From JAEYFP01 sp964579795 (GTDB taxonomy: Bacteria > Bacillota > Clostridia > Lachnospirales > Lachnospiraceae): DNA of 48,346 nucleotides. The position numbers and the translations under genes were made by a program. Shown here in pieces: positions 7,905 to 15,360 of the stretch; position 1 is the first letter of the stretch, and every line of letters starts with the position of its first letter. The stretch is from contig CAZOHM010000020.1 in the NCBI GenBank assembly GCA_964579795.1, positions 1 through 48,346 of the forward strand. The letters are read 5' to 3'. The notes under the pieces were generated by a model. That model was not told the DNA's origin and did no database searches. It saw nothing but the letters and a program-made list of their open reading frames with translations.

Positions 7905-8831
7905 TTATGCTTCCATCTGCTGTTCATTGAAATAATCCAATGTGCGATCCTTCTTCATAACAATCAAAAGAATCACTGCAGCTATCAAAATTGGAAGTCC
8001 GCCTATAATACCCGTTATGCCAGGACCAATGAATGCATTTCCTCCATTATCTGTAAAATACACACCAGCTGACGCAAATCCATTTACCGCTCCATGGGCA
8101 ATGATAGATGGAACACAGCTACCGGTTTTCATTGTAACAAAAGAAAAAACTATTCCTAGTACAATGCAGAATAAACACATCGCAGCAATTCCGGCAAATG
8201 GATATCCGAAATACTCTGTTCCATAATTATGACCAGCGATTGTAAGCGGCGCATGCCATAACCCCCAAATAACACCATTTATAAACAGCATAGGCACAAG
8301 GCTGAACTTTTTCGCCATTTTGGGAAGCAGATATCCTCTCCAGCCCCACTCTTCACCAAAACATGTAATGCAATTCAATATCGGTGCTATTAAAATAGAA
8401 GCAGCCATCTGACTGAGAATCGTTGTTCTAAGGGCAGCCCCATCTACTGTGCTCCCATTCTCTTTATATACAGAAACAAGATATCCCATATTCCAGTCAA
8501 ACCTTTGTGGAAACAGCAAGAAATACAGACACATACCTGCCACAATAAGAACAGTCGGTCCACACCATGCCAGCAGGTAATATTTGGTAGTAGCTTTATT
8601 CCAATTCAGCTTTATGAAATGATTTTTAAATCCTTCTTTTGTAATCAGGCGCGTAAGAATCACTCCAACAGATGGCATAAACATCATAAAAGAGGTCAGC
8701 ATCTGCGCATTTACGTTCGTAGAAATCCCTTTATTTCCTACCATTGGCCAAATAACACAAATCTCAACAACAAATGTAAGTAGAAATGTTATTCCAAGAA
8801 AAATCCATATTCTTTTACTATCCTTATCCAT
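7905..8831 (-). CDS. CPBP family intramembrane glutamic protease
   Basis: 308-aa polytopic membrane protein of the CAAX-protease/bacteriocin-processing (Abi, PF02517) family. The active-site motifs are visible: GEEWGWRGYLLPK (EExxxR), then GLWHAP (HxxP), then IAHGAVNGFAS. Members cleave membrane-associated peptides or proteins; the substrate of this one is unknown. The open frame begins at 8864 but AGAGGG six bases before the ATG at 8831 supports MDKDSKRIW as the start. It stands alone: downstream is the promoter of the deacetylase operon, upstream a 337-bp divergent spacer to the plus-strand CAP-domain gene. I see no strong terminator after it. Confidence 0.88.
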   Translation of the reverse strand: MDKDSKRIWIFLGITFLLTFVVEICVIWPMVGNKGISTNVNAQMLTSFMMFMPSVGVILTRLITKEGFKNHFIKLNWNKATTKYYLLAWCGPTVLIVAGMCLYFLLFPQRFDWNMGYLVSVYKENGSTVDGAALRTTILSQMAASILIAPILNCITCFGEEWGWRGYLLPKMAKKFSLVPMLFINGVIWGLWHAPLTIAGHNYGTEYFGYPFAGIAAMCLFCIVLGIVFSFVTMKTGSCVPSIIAHGAVNGFASAGVYFTDNGGNAFIGPGITGIIGGLPILIAAVILLIVMKKDRTLDYFNEQQMEA

Positions 8832-9061
8832 ATTTATCCCTCTCTCTGACAGCAATAAGTTCATTAATATGCCAATACAACTACATATAGTAGCAAATTC
8901 TATTGATTACAGAATGATTATACACTATTATGTGATAATTGCATATCCTATAACAAAAATTTCTTTATCACATCTATTGCATTTTTTAACATTATCATAT
9001 ATACTGTCTGTAAACATATATGTCATTTTAGTGCTTATATGTGACTTATTAAAAAAAGTTA

Positions 9062-9090
9062 TTGCATTATGTTTCGATTTGTGACATAAT
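9062..9090 (+). promoter_or_regulatory. Promoter of the CAP-domain protein gene
   Basis: TTGCAT (9062-9067), a 17-base spacer, then CATAAT (9085-9090). It would start a leader of about 70 bases that contains the palindromic site at 9131-9145. Confidence 0.5.
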
Positions 9091-9130
9091 AAAGTTAGGA
9101 TAAGTACATTTTTATGTTGAAATATTTATT

Positions 9131-9145
9131 ACGAAAACGTTTACT
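9131..9145 (+). promoter_or_regulatory. cre-like (CcpA) operator in the leader
   Basis: ACGAAAACGTTTACT matches the cre consensus WTGNAANCGNWNNCW at every fixed position but one (C for T at position 2) and contains the perfect palindrome AAACGTTT typical of LacI-family operators. It lies downstream of the promoter, where a bound repressor would block elongation. The regulator is inferred, not shown. Confidence 0.4.
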
Positions 9146-9168
9146 ATTTTCGAAAGGAGGATATGAAT

Positions 9169-9735
9169 ATGAAAAAGAAAGCTCTTGCTGGGCTTATTGC
9201 AATTGGTGTTCTTGCTGTTCCGATTTTAGGATATTTCTTATTGCCGAATGTTAGGACAGATATTCTGAATGAATCAGCATTCCGTTCCTCAGCTTCTATT
9301 TCCAGTGAGGATACCGTATATTTAGATGACGAAGCAATTGCCTTGGCAGATACATCAGGTGATACCACTTCTCTCAGAAGTGAAGCATTACGTGCTTACA
9401 ATCTTGTAAATGAGCAACGTGAAGCTGCAGGTCTTTCTTCATTGACTTGGGATTCGAACCTCGAAACAACATCTTCGGTACGTGCAAAAGAATGTGCTTC
9501 TTCATTCTCACACACAAGGCCGAATGGAAGTGCTTGGTACACCGTAAACAGTGCTATTATGGGTGGTGAGAATTTAGCTTATGGTTTTAATGATGCCAGT
9601 TCTGCATTGAGTGCATGGATGAACAGTCCTACTCACAGAGAGAATGTTCTTTATCCTACATTTACAAAGATTGCAATTTCTGTATATGTAGCTGATAACG
9701 GTACATATTATTGGGCACAGGAATTTGGTTATTAA
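9169..9735 (+). CDS. CAP/SCP-domain exported protein
   Basis: 188 aa. The N-terminus (KKKALAGLIAIGVLAVPILGY) is a signal or membrane anchor. After a short polar linker comes a CAP domain (PF00188; about 70-188): LNLVNEQREAAGL-like first helix, SFSHTRPNG, GGENLAYGF, WMNSPTHRENVL and YWAQEFGY. The two His and one Glu of the CAP cavity (in SHTR, GENLAYG and THREN) are present. Bacterial CAP proteins are secreted; biochemical roles are mostly unknown, with lipid or metal binding reported for some. The ATG at 9169 is chosen because AGGAGG lies 8 bases before it and only 2 before the ATG at 9163. One-gene unit with its own promoter and terminator. Confidence 0.9.
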   Translation: MKKKALAGLIAIGVLAVPILGYFLLPNVRTDILNESAFRSSASISSEDTVYLDDEAIALADTSGDTTSLRSEALRAYNLVNEQREAAGLSSLTWDSNLETTSSVRAKECASSFSHTRPNGSAWYTVNSAIMGGENLAYGFNDASSALSAWMNSPTHRENVLYPTFTKIAISVYVADNGTYYWAQEFGY

Positions 9736-9743
9736 GCAAACAT

Positions 9744-9783
9744 AAAAAGAACCAGATCGGAGAAAATCCGTCTGGTTCTTTTT
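9744..9783. terminator. Bidirectional terminator between CAP gene and rubrerythrin
   Basis: Stem AAAAAGAACCAGA / TCTGGTTCTTTTT with an inner CGGA/TCCG extension. Runs of T follow on both strands, so it serves the converging CAP-domain and rubrerythrin genes. Confidence 0.88.
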
Positions 9784-9805
9784 TACTGTATCTTTTTACT
9801 GTATC
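9780..9805. repeat. Exact 13-bp tandem duplication at the rubrerythrin 3' end
   Basis: TTTTTACTGTATC occurs twice in direct succession (9780-9792 and 9793-9805). The second copy covers the rubrerythrin stop codon, the first the start of the 3' flank. It looks like a local slippage duplication. Confidence 0.7.
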
Positions 9806-10383
9806 ATGGATAATCTGATAAAATATCCTTTCTCATGGTTACATACTGGACATTTTTCCGGAGGCGTGAACCCTTCAAATTGATATCCACAATTCAAACA
9901 AATCCACCCACATTTGACATCTGAAACAAAAAGCCTATTATTTTTCATTAAGTCTGCATACTCTCCAAATCTATTTCCATGATGTTTCTCAATTTCTGTA
10001 ATCATATGAAATTTCTCCGCTATTTTGGGAAATCCTTCATCTTCTGCTATATTGCAAAAGCTCGGATATATATCATCACTTTCTTCATACTCATTATGTT
10101 GTGCCATTCCAAGAAGTTCTTCGATAGACTCTGAAATGTCTACCGGATATCCACCATTCACCTCTATTGTTTCACCTGCAAACTCCTTTAAAAAATCATA
10201 AAATATTTCTGCATGCTCTTTCTCTTGTCCAGCAGTAAATAGAAATACCCGCTCAATAACCGGCAATTTCTGTGTTTTTGCTTCAGCTGCCGCAAATGTA
10301 TACCTGTTTCTTGCCTGACTTTCACCTGCAAACGCTCTCATCAGATTTAGTCTCGTTTCACTTGCTCTGAAATTCACCTTCAA
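9796..10383 (-). CDS. rbr: Rubrerythrin
   Basis: Cytosolic non-haem iron peroxidase used by anaerobes against H2O2. 195 aa: a ferritin-like four-helix domain (about 1-150) with di-iron ligands in GESQARNRY (E21) and QEKEHAEI (E54, H57), NIAEDEGF and TEIEKHHGNRF, then a rubredoxin domain with CLNCG and CPVC iron ligands (about 155-185). The start is TTG at 10383: AGGAGG lies 6 bases upstream and no better in-frame start exists. A palindrome sits in the promoter (10418-10430), suggesting repression by a stress regulator such as PerR; that is inference. Ends at a shared terminator with the CAP-domain gene. Confidence 0.95.
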   Translation of the reverse strand: MKVNFRASETRLNLMRAFAGESQARNRYTFAAAEAKTQKLPVIERVFLFTAGQEKEHAEIFYDFLKEFAGETIEVNGGYPVDISESIEELLGMAQHNEYEESDDIYPSFCNIAEDEGFPKIAEKFHMITEIEKHHGNRFGEYADLMKNNRLFVSDVKCGWICLNCGYQFEGFTPPEKCPVCNHEKGYFIRLSMIQ

Positions 10384-10414
10384 TATTGGCCTCCTACACT
10401 AATTAATGAACACT

Positions 10415-10444
10415 ATAATACTATTAGTATAGACAGCTTTTCAA
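10415..10444 (-). promoter_or_regulatory. Rubrerythrin promoter with overlapping palindromic operator
   Basis: Minus strand: TTGAAA (10444-10439), 18 bases, TATTAT (10420-10415). The spacer contains the odd-length palindrome ATACTA-N-TAGTAT (10418-10430), overlapping the -10. A protein bound here would occlude polymerase. It resembles the PerR box only in part. Confidence 0.5.
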
Positions 10445-10465
10445 TTTCTGATACAAAAGCTCAAA

Positions 10466-12094
10466 TTAATGTCCCTTTTTCCCATTTGGTGGTGTCATTG
10501 TTCCATCTGGATGAGTCTTTGTTTCATCCGGTCGTGCAAATTCTTCCTCATCTACATCAAAGTCTCCCATTTTTTCTGATCTTTTTTCATCATTAAAATC
10601 CATCATGCCGGCAGCACCCATTCCTCTGCCATATAGTATTCCATCTAAAACTATTTCCTGTGTTTCTTCACCCAAATTAACTGTATATGTCCCGTTCTTC
10701 TCTATTTGAGGAATACTGATTACAATTGAGCTGTATTCCTTTGCAGGTGTAAATCTAAACAGCTCGTTTCCATCAGTATCAATTAACACAGCGGCTCCGT
10801 TCTGCATGGAATCAGCAAAAACAAGAATTGCACACTGAGTGGAATCCTCTGTGAAATTCATTGCCATACCACTGGAACCCGCAGCAGCAAATAATCCACC
10901 TGTTATTTCTGCAATACCAGTATAGTCAAGAGCCCCATCTTTGTCCAGTATTGGACCTGACACATAAGTTTCTCCACCGGAAATATGAATATTACCGTTC
11001 GAGTCAACTCCATCGCCACCTGCATCAATATTTATCACTCCACCTGTTATCAATATATTGTTGTTGTCATTTCCACCAACTGCGTTTAGTCCATCGTCTG
11101 ATACAAAAACATTAATATCTCCATTATTAATACAAATTATGCTTCCTTCTATTCCTTCACATCCATTTATGATAGCAATAGTTCCTCCATCTATAGTTAC
11201 CGATGTTTCCGCATGAATTCCGTCATCTGCGGCATTAATAGTCATTTCTCCATCTGAAATATATACAAACCCTTTTTCCGTATCCTCACTGTTATCACTA
11301 TGGATTCCATCAGCGACAGCATTCAGTTCATAAACACCTGCAGCAATTCTCACACTATCCTTTCCTTCCAAAGTGTGGTTTCCTGCATTAACTGTATAGT
11401 TTCCACCTGTTACAATAAGATCATCCTTGGATGTTATTCCATTTCCTGTTTTTGAAGTAATCTCTAAGCTTCCCTCTCCATTTAGTGTTAAATCTGCTTT
11501 AGAGAAAATAACCGCATCTATATTATCTGCAGTAATATTCTTTTCTTCATTGACTTCTGTATATTCTCCATATGACGTAAGTTTACTACTTGATCCCTCA
11601 GGCATTGTAATAAACACTTTATCCGCACTTTTAACATATATCGGTGCACTGTCATTGCACTCTATCGTTACATTTGCAAGAATCAGTCTGACTTTTGCAT
11701 TCTCATCAGCATTTACAATAATCTGTCCATTCTCCAGACTTCCAATGACCAGATAAGTTCCTTCTTTAGTAATGACAGCTGTTGAATCATTGATTTCTAC
11801 TCCATCGCCTGCTTCTATTTTGCTGTCTGCAAGTACAATTTTTGTACATTCACTTTCTTCATAATCTGTTTCGTAATCTCGGTTTGTAAACATATCAGCC
11901 TCAACCACGGAATCCTGCGTTGTTGGTTCATCTTGTGTAATATCGCTCTTGGTTGATTCGTCCTGTTTTGTTTCTGCAAATGTACCCGAAGCAATGTTTT
12001 CTTTAACTTCAGTAGTGCTGCATCCAAGCAAAACACTGATTACTATAAATAAACAAAGTGCATCACTCCATCTATGTTTTCTTATTTTATTCAT
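10466..12094 (-). CDS. Lipoprotein with DUF4353-like carbohydrate-binding beta-helix
   Basis: 542 aa. Signal peptide with lipobox LLGC (Cys25). A low-complexity Ser/Thr/Asp/Glu spacer runs to about 75, then a repetitive parallel beta-helix (about 85-430) with turns such as ADDGIHAE, SDDGLNAVGG and GGDGVDSNG that look like calcium or sugar sites. This pattern matches the DUF4353/Cthe_2159 family, of which one member binds acidic pectin-like polysaccharide. The C-terminus is polar with repeated PDG/PNG. It lies 14 bp after the DUF4956 gene and is the last gene of the VTC unit. Role here is unknown; a surface polymer-binding function is inference. Confidence 0.82.
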   Translation of the reverse strand: MNKIRKHRWSDALCLFIVISVLLGCSTTEVKENIASGTFAETKQDESTKSDITQDEPTTQDSVVEADMFTNRDYETDYEESECTKIVLADSKIEAGDGVEINDSTAVITKEGTYLVIGSLENGQIIVNADENAKVRLILANVTIECNDSAPIYVKSADKVFITMPEGSSSKLTSYGEYTEVNEEKNITADNIDAVIFSKADLTLNGEGSLEITSKTGNGITSKDDLIVTGGNYTVNAGNHTLEGKDSVRIAAGVYELNAVADGIHSDNSEDTEKGFVYISDGEMTINAADDGIHAETSVTIDGGTIAIINGCEGIEGSIICINNGDINVFVSDDGLNAVGGNDNNNILITGGVINIDAGGDGVDSNGNIHISGGETYVSGPILDKDGALDYTGIAEITGGLFAAAGSSGMAMNFTEDSTQCAILVFADSMQNGAAVLIDTDGNELFRFTPAKEYSSIVISIPQIEKNGTYTVNLGEETQEIVLDGILYGRGMGAAGMMDFNDEKRSEKMGDFDVDEEEFARPDETKTHPDGTMTPPNGKKGH

Positions 12095-12108
12095 AGCCGG
12101 CTCCTCTC

Positions 12109-12795
12109 TTATAACTCTTCAGAAAGTGTTGTCTTCTTTGATAGTATTATTTCAAGATTACCATTACGACAACGCATCGCATCTATCATTTTCTTTTCTT
12201 CAGCTCCATTCTTAAGCGTGATGTCATAAGAAAGCTTATACAGACTTCCCATACTTGCTGTTCGCACAACAGACAAGTCCCACTTTGATGTGTATTGACT
12301 AAGTAAATCATCAAACGCTCCTGTATAATCTAAATCTTCTGGTATCGTTACTTTTAACAGTCGTTTCAAATCATCAGCCTCTCCAATTCGACTATTTGTA
12401 TAGAGTAGCATAGCTAAACTTAGAAGAACGCAAAAAAGCACTGCGTACGCCAGATACCCCATACCTGTTGCCAGACCGGCAGCCATCGCAATAAAAATTG
12501 CGCTGATTTCTCTTGCGCTCCCCGGAGCAGACCTGAATCGGACAAGGCTGAATGTTCCAGCAACTGCCACACCCGCACCGAGATTTCCATTTACCATTAT
12601 AATCACCATACATACTACAGCAGGCAAAATGGCCAATGAAATCAAAAAGCTTTTAGAATGTCTGCTTTTATACGCAAAAAGCAATGCCAGACATAATCCT
12701 ATAACCAACGCCGTAATGACACATATCAGAAAAGAGCTGCATGTGACCTTATCACTCTTTTCATAAATTCCATCAAATATACTGCTAAGCAACAT
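12109..12795 (-). CDS. DUF4956 domain membrane protein
   Basis: 228 aa. Membrane segments at about 20-42, 50-72 and two or three more up to about 135, then a cytoplasmic C-terminal domain of about 90 aa. The central conserved stretch GTFSLVRFRSAPGSAREI between hydrophobic segments is the DUF4956 signature. No catalytic function is known for this family; it is typically encoded next to VTC-domain proteins, as here. The ATG at 12795 (12-bp overlap with the VTC gene end, GGAGG 8 bases upstream) is preferred over the upstream ATG at 12810. Overlap suggests translational coupling and joint function with the VTC protein. Confidence 0.87.
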   Translation of the reverse strand: MLLSSIFDGIYEKSDKVTCSSFLICVITALVIGLCLALLFAYKSRHSKSFLISLAILPAVVCMVIIMVNGNLGAGVAVAGTFSLVRFRSAPGSAREISAIFIAMAAGLATGMGYLAYAVLFCVLLSLAMLLYTNSRIGEADDLKRLLKVTIPEDLDYTGAFDDLLSQYTSKWDLSVVRTASMGSLYKLSYDITLKNGAEEKKMIDAMRCRNGNLEIILSKKTTLSEEL

Positions 12796-13561
12796 CTTCA
12801 GTCCCTCCATTTCTTTCTTTTACGTTTTTTGAACCTTTGTATTTTCCTGCTTTCGAAGCACCAAGCATTTGTGGAAGCAACATTTTCTGAAATGCACACC
12901 CATATTTTGAATAAGAAGTTTTATATATCTGATTCATGCTTAAGAAATTGCGAAGCCACTCTGGTATTCCCATTACTGTTTTGATTTCCAAAAGCACTTG
13001 ATTTTCTGACAGTAACGATGTTCCGTATGCGCCTGACTTTAAATCCATATCATATGCACGCATTAAAATTTGATTATCAAATGTCATTCGAAAATTCTGA
13101 TCCTCTATTCCTAAAAATGCTTCTCTATTATAAGAAATAAAAGCAGAGGGTTCCAGACTCTCATAAAAGCAAAGAAAATAATCAACTTCCTTCATAATCT
13201 GTGATTGAACAGATAAGCGAATGTGATGATTCAGATAGTTCTCTGCCATGCATTTTGACATATCTATTCGACGCTTGTATACAACTCCCTGATACTTCTT
13301 TTTTAATTCAACAAACACCGTTTGTTCTTCATTTACTATCCCATAACTTCGTACTCGAAGCTTTTCCTTATAACATGGATTTTCTATCGACCTTCTAATC
13401 AGGCGTTTATCCAATGTATCATAATATATATTATAGATTGTACTTTTTCCGAAAGTATCCGGCTTCATATACTGCTGCATGACATGATACAGTTCTCTTT
13501 GCTGCTGCGTCGTCAGCAGAAACTTGATCTCATAACGTTCAAATATGTTCTGATAATCCAT
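12785..13561 (-). CDS. VTC-domain polyphosphate polymerase-like protein
   Basis: 258-aa soluble protein covering one VTC domain, the triphosphate-tunnel fold that in yeast Vtc4 makes polyphosphate from ATP. The tunnel-lining charged residues are visible in order: FERYEIKF (K13), KEKLRVRSYG, VFVELKKKYQG, VYKRRIDM, MTFDNQILMRAYD, LLEIKTVMG and SYSKYG. So the basic and acidic residues needed for nucleotide and polyphosphate binding seem retained, but activity is not proven for bacterial homologues of this kind. The ATG at 13561 has GGAGAAG upstream. First gene of a three-gene unit with DUF4956 and the beta-helix lipoprotein, divergent from the AEC transporter gene. Confidence 0.88.
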   Translation of the reverse strand: MDYQNIFERYEIKFLLTTQQQRELYHVMQQYMKPDTFGKSTIYNIYYDTLDKRLIRRSIENPCYKEKLRVRSYGIVNEEQTVFVELKKKYQGVVYKRRIDMSKCMAENYLNHHIRLSVQSQIMKEVDYFLCFYESLEPSAFISYNREAFLGIEDQNFRMTFDNQILMRAYDMDLKSGAYGTSLLSENQVLLEIKTVMGIPEWLRNFLSMNQIYKTSYSKYGCAFQKMLLPQMLGASKAGKYKGSKNVKERNGGTEDVA

Positions 13562-13659
13562 TCACATCTTCTCCTTTCGTTCATTGATTTACGTAAAGTA
13601 TACAAAAGATTTCTGAAATCAAGCTTAAAAACAAACATAATTAATCTAAGGATTTATGC

Positions 13660-13688
13660 TTTACGAAATTTCAAGTCTGTGGTATGTT
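13660..13688 (+). promoter_or_regulatory. Candidate promoter of the AEC transporter gene
   Basis: TTTACG (13660-13665), a 17-base spacer, then TATGTT (13683-13688) preceded by TGG, an extended -10. Weak -35. It lies in the 165-bp spacer between the divergent VTC and AEC genes. On the minus strand TATACT near 13601-13606 could be the -10 for the VTC gene, without a clear -35. Confidence 0.35.
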
Positions 13689-13726
13689 TAATTGCGTATC
13701 ATTGTTGAATTATAAGGAGAATGATT

Positions 13727-14662
13727 ATGCTTGAGAGTTTTTTCGTTGTTGGACAGCAGGTGTTAATTTTATTCATATTAATTGCTATAGGATTTGCCGG
13801 CGGACACTTGAAAATAATTACTGAGAAAGGTGTATCCTGCATGACGAATATCATGCTGTATATTGTTACTCCCTGTGTTATTGTGAATGCCTTTCAAACA
13901 GACTTTAATCGTGATTTGTTTAGTGGTTTTGTTAAATCCTTTTTGGTTGCCATTGCCGCACACGTAATCTGCATCATCCTGAGTCGACTTCTAATACGCA
14001 GTAAAGATATTTCCAGAAAAAGTGTACTTCAATTTGGTGTTGTGTTTTCAAATTGCGGATTTATGTCTCTTCCATTGTTAGATGCTCTGCTGGGTCAAGA
14101 AGGACTATTTTATGGTGCTTCCTACATTGCAGTATTTAATTTGTTAGTGTGGTCATATGGCCTTTTATTGATGGATCAGACCCATCCTAAACTGTCTATT
14201 AAAAAATTATTTTTTAATCCCGGAACTCTTCCTGTAATTATAGGACTTCTGTTTTTCTTTTGTTCGTTTAAGCTTCCGACGATTGTTGGAGCTCCGGTAT
14301 CCTATCTTGCAAGCCTGAATACACCTGTCCCAATGCTTATTATTGGCTACTACATTTCCAACTTAAAGCTTTCCGGTCTGTTTAAAGGTGCTGATGAATT
14401 TATGATGCTTTTTCTGCGTCTGATTGCCTGTCCGTTAATACTATTACTATTGCTTTACTCCATCGGCTTTCGAGGAACACTGTTAGTTTCTTCCATTGTT
14501 TCAGCAAGTGCTCCTGTCGCAGCCTCTTCAACAATGTTTTCAATTAAATTTCATGCAGATGCCGAGCTTTCAGCTGGTACTGTTGCTGTTTCGACACTGC
14601 TATCCATCATTACAATCACTCTGATTGTAGGTCTGGCTCAATATTTGGCTTACCCTGTCTAA
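13727..14662 (+). CDS. AEC-family membrane transporter
   Basis: 311 aa, about ten hydrophobic segments in two groups of five, matching the auxin efflux carrier family (PF03547). Bacterial members move small carboxylic acids or amino acids such as malate; the substrate here cannot be inferred. Typical features are the N-terminal IAIGFAGGHLKIITEKG with the following NIMLYIVTPCVIVNAF, and the last repeat SASAPVAASSTMFSIKF. The ATG at 13727 is 7 bases after AAGGAG and is preferred over the ATG at 13721, one base after it. Single-gene unit with a terminator at 14681-14721. Confidence 0.92.
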   Translation: MLESFFVVGQQVLILFILIAIGFAGGHLKIITEKGVSCMTNIMLYIVTPCVIVNAFQTDFNRDLFSGFVKSFLVAIAAHVICIILSRLLIRSKDISRKSVLQFGVVFSNCGFMSLPLLDALLGQEGLFYGASYIAVFNLLVWSYGLLLMDQTHPKLSIKKLFFNPGTLPVIIGLLFFFCSFKLPTIVGAPVSYLASLNTPVPMLIIGYYISNLKLSGLFKGADEFMMLFLRLIACPLILLLLLYSIGFRGTLLVSSIVSASAPVAASSTMFSIKFHADAELSAGTVAVSTLLSIITITLIVGLAQYLAYPV

Positions 14663-14680
14663 AGAAACGGAGTTTATAAC

Positions 14681-14721
14681 AAAAAAGCAGCTATCCTTCA
14701 TATTGAAGTAGCTGCTTTTTT
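14681..14721 (+). terminator. Terminator of the AEC gene, overlapping the ykgJ-like 3' end
   Basis: AAAAAAGCAGCTA (14681-14693) pairs with TAGCTGCTTTTTT (14709-14721). The T-run serves the plus-strand transporter gene. The right arm lies within the last codons (KKAATSI) of the minus-strand gene, whose transcript also gets T's after the stem. Confidence 0.85.
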
Positions 14722-15360
14722 TGCATTTTCAAGTCTAATATAAAATTCTTTATAAAAATCATCTGTCTCATATGCCTTTACATAAAACTCATTGAGTAAA
14801 TACATATTGTACCGGCGTTTTTGTTCATCTTCCATATCCTTCATCCATTCAATGACATGTTTCAGAAAATAATGCCATTCTGTAATGTATTGTTCATATG
14901 CCTTTATATTTGGAAGACCAATCCACTTTTGTACCTTAATCTTTGTCTTTACCGTCTTTTTACATTCATATATTTGTAAAAAATACTGGAACTGCTTATT
15001 TTCATAAATTCTTCCAAGAGGAAACATTCTGCAAAAGCCCGGTCGTGCATCATGAATACTGCAGCGTCCCTCTTCGTTTAAATAAGAACATTGATCATTA
15101 TTTTCCTGCATTTTGATATTAGGTTGAATAATTCCTTCTACAACATGTAATTCAAGGCTCTTTTCCAACAGCTGCATGAAACTTACTTTCTTTTTTTGTG
15201 TAAGCCGATAAACATCCATAGGATCCAAAATAATAGAGTTTCCCATTCCATGACAACAAGCAGAGCAGCCTTCACAATCATTACACCCCACCTTTACCAT
15301 ATCATTTGCATGATATAACTTTCCATCAGACATTTCGGACAGATCAATTTCTCTTTCCAT
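14698..15360 (-). CDS. YkgJ-family cysteine-cluster protein
   Basis: 220 aa, soluble. The N-terminal part has a dense cysteine motif, CNDCEGCSACCHGMG (about 25-39), then CSYLNEEGRCSIHDARPGFCRMFP (as separate Cys at about 91, 100 and 110). This is the CxxCxxCC / CxxY / CR-P-xC pattern of the YkgJ/PF03692 family, thought to bind zinc or an Fe-S cluster. The C-terminal third is helical and has no recognised motif. Function unknown. Its ATG shares one base with the stop of the upstream DegV gene (TGATG), so the two are translationally coupled. Confidence 0.88.
   Translation of the reverse strand: MEREIDLSEMSDGKLYHANDMVKVGCNDCEGCSACCHGMGNSIILDPMDVYRLTQKKKVSFMQLLEKSLELHVVEGIIQPNIKMQENNDQCSYLNEEGRCSIHDARPGFCRMFPLGRIYENKQFQYFLQIYECKKTVKTKIKVQKWIGLPNIKAYEQYITEWHYFLKHVIEWMKDMEDEQKRRYNMYLLNEFYVKAYETDDFYKEFYIRLENAKKAATSI

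Larger units (their letters stand above)
8832..9168. promoter_or_regulatory. AT-rich divergent intergenic region
   Basis: About 337 bp without a gene, between the CPBP protease (minus) and the CAP-domain gene (plus). It holds the plus promoter and operator-like site listed separately. A perfect TATAAT on the minus strand (8922-8917) is a possible -10 for the protease gene but lacks a recognisable -35. TGTGA occurs three times on the plus strand (near 8931, 9039 and 9080), which may be chance in AT-rich DNA. No open frame of note. Confidence 0.5.

Noticed and set aside
10411..10435. Canonical PerR box at the rubrerythrin promoter
   Set aside because: Only one half matches TTATAAT well; kept as an unassigned palindrome instead.
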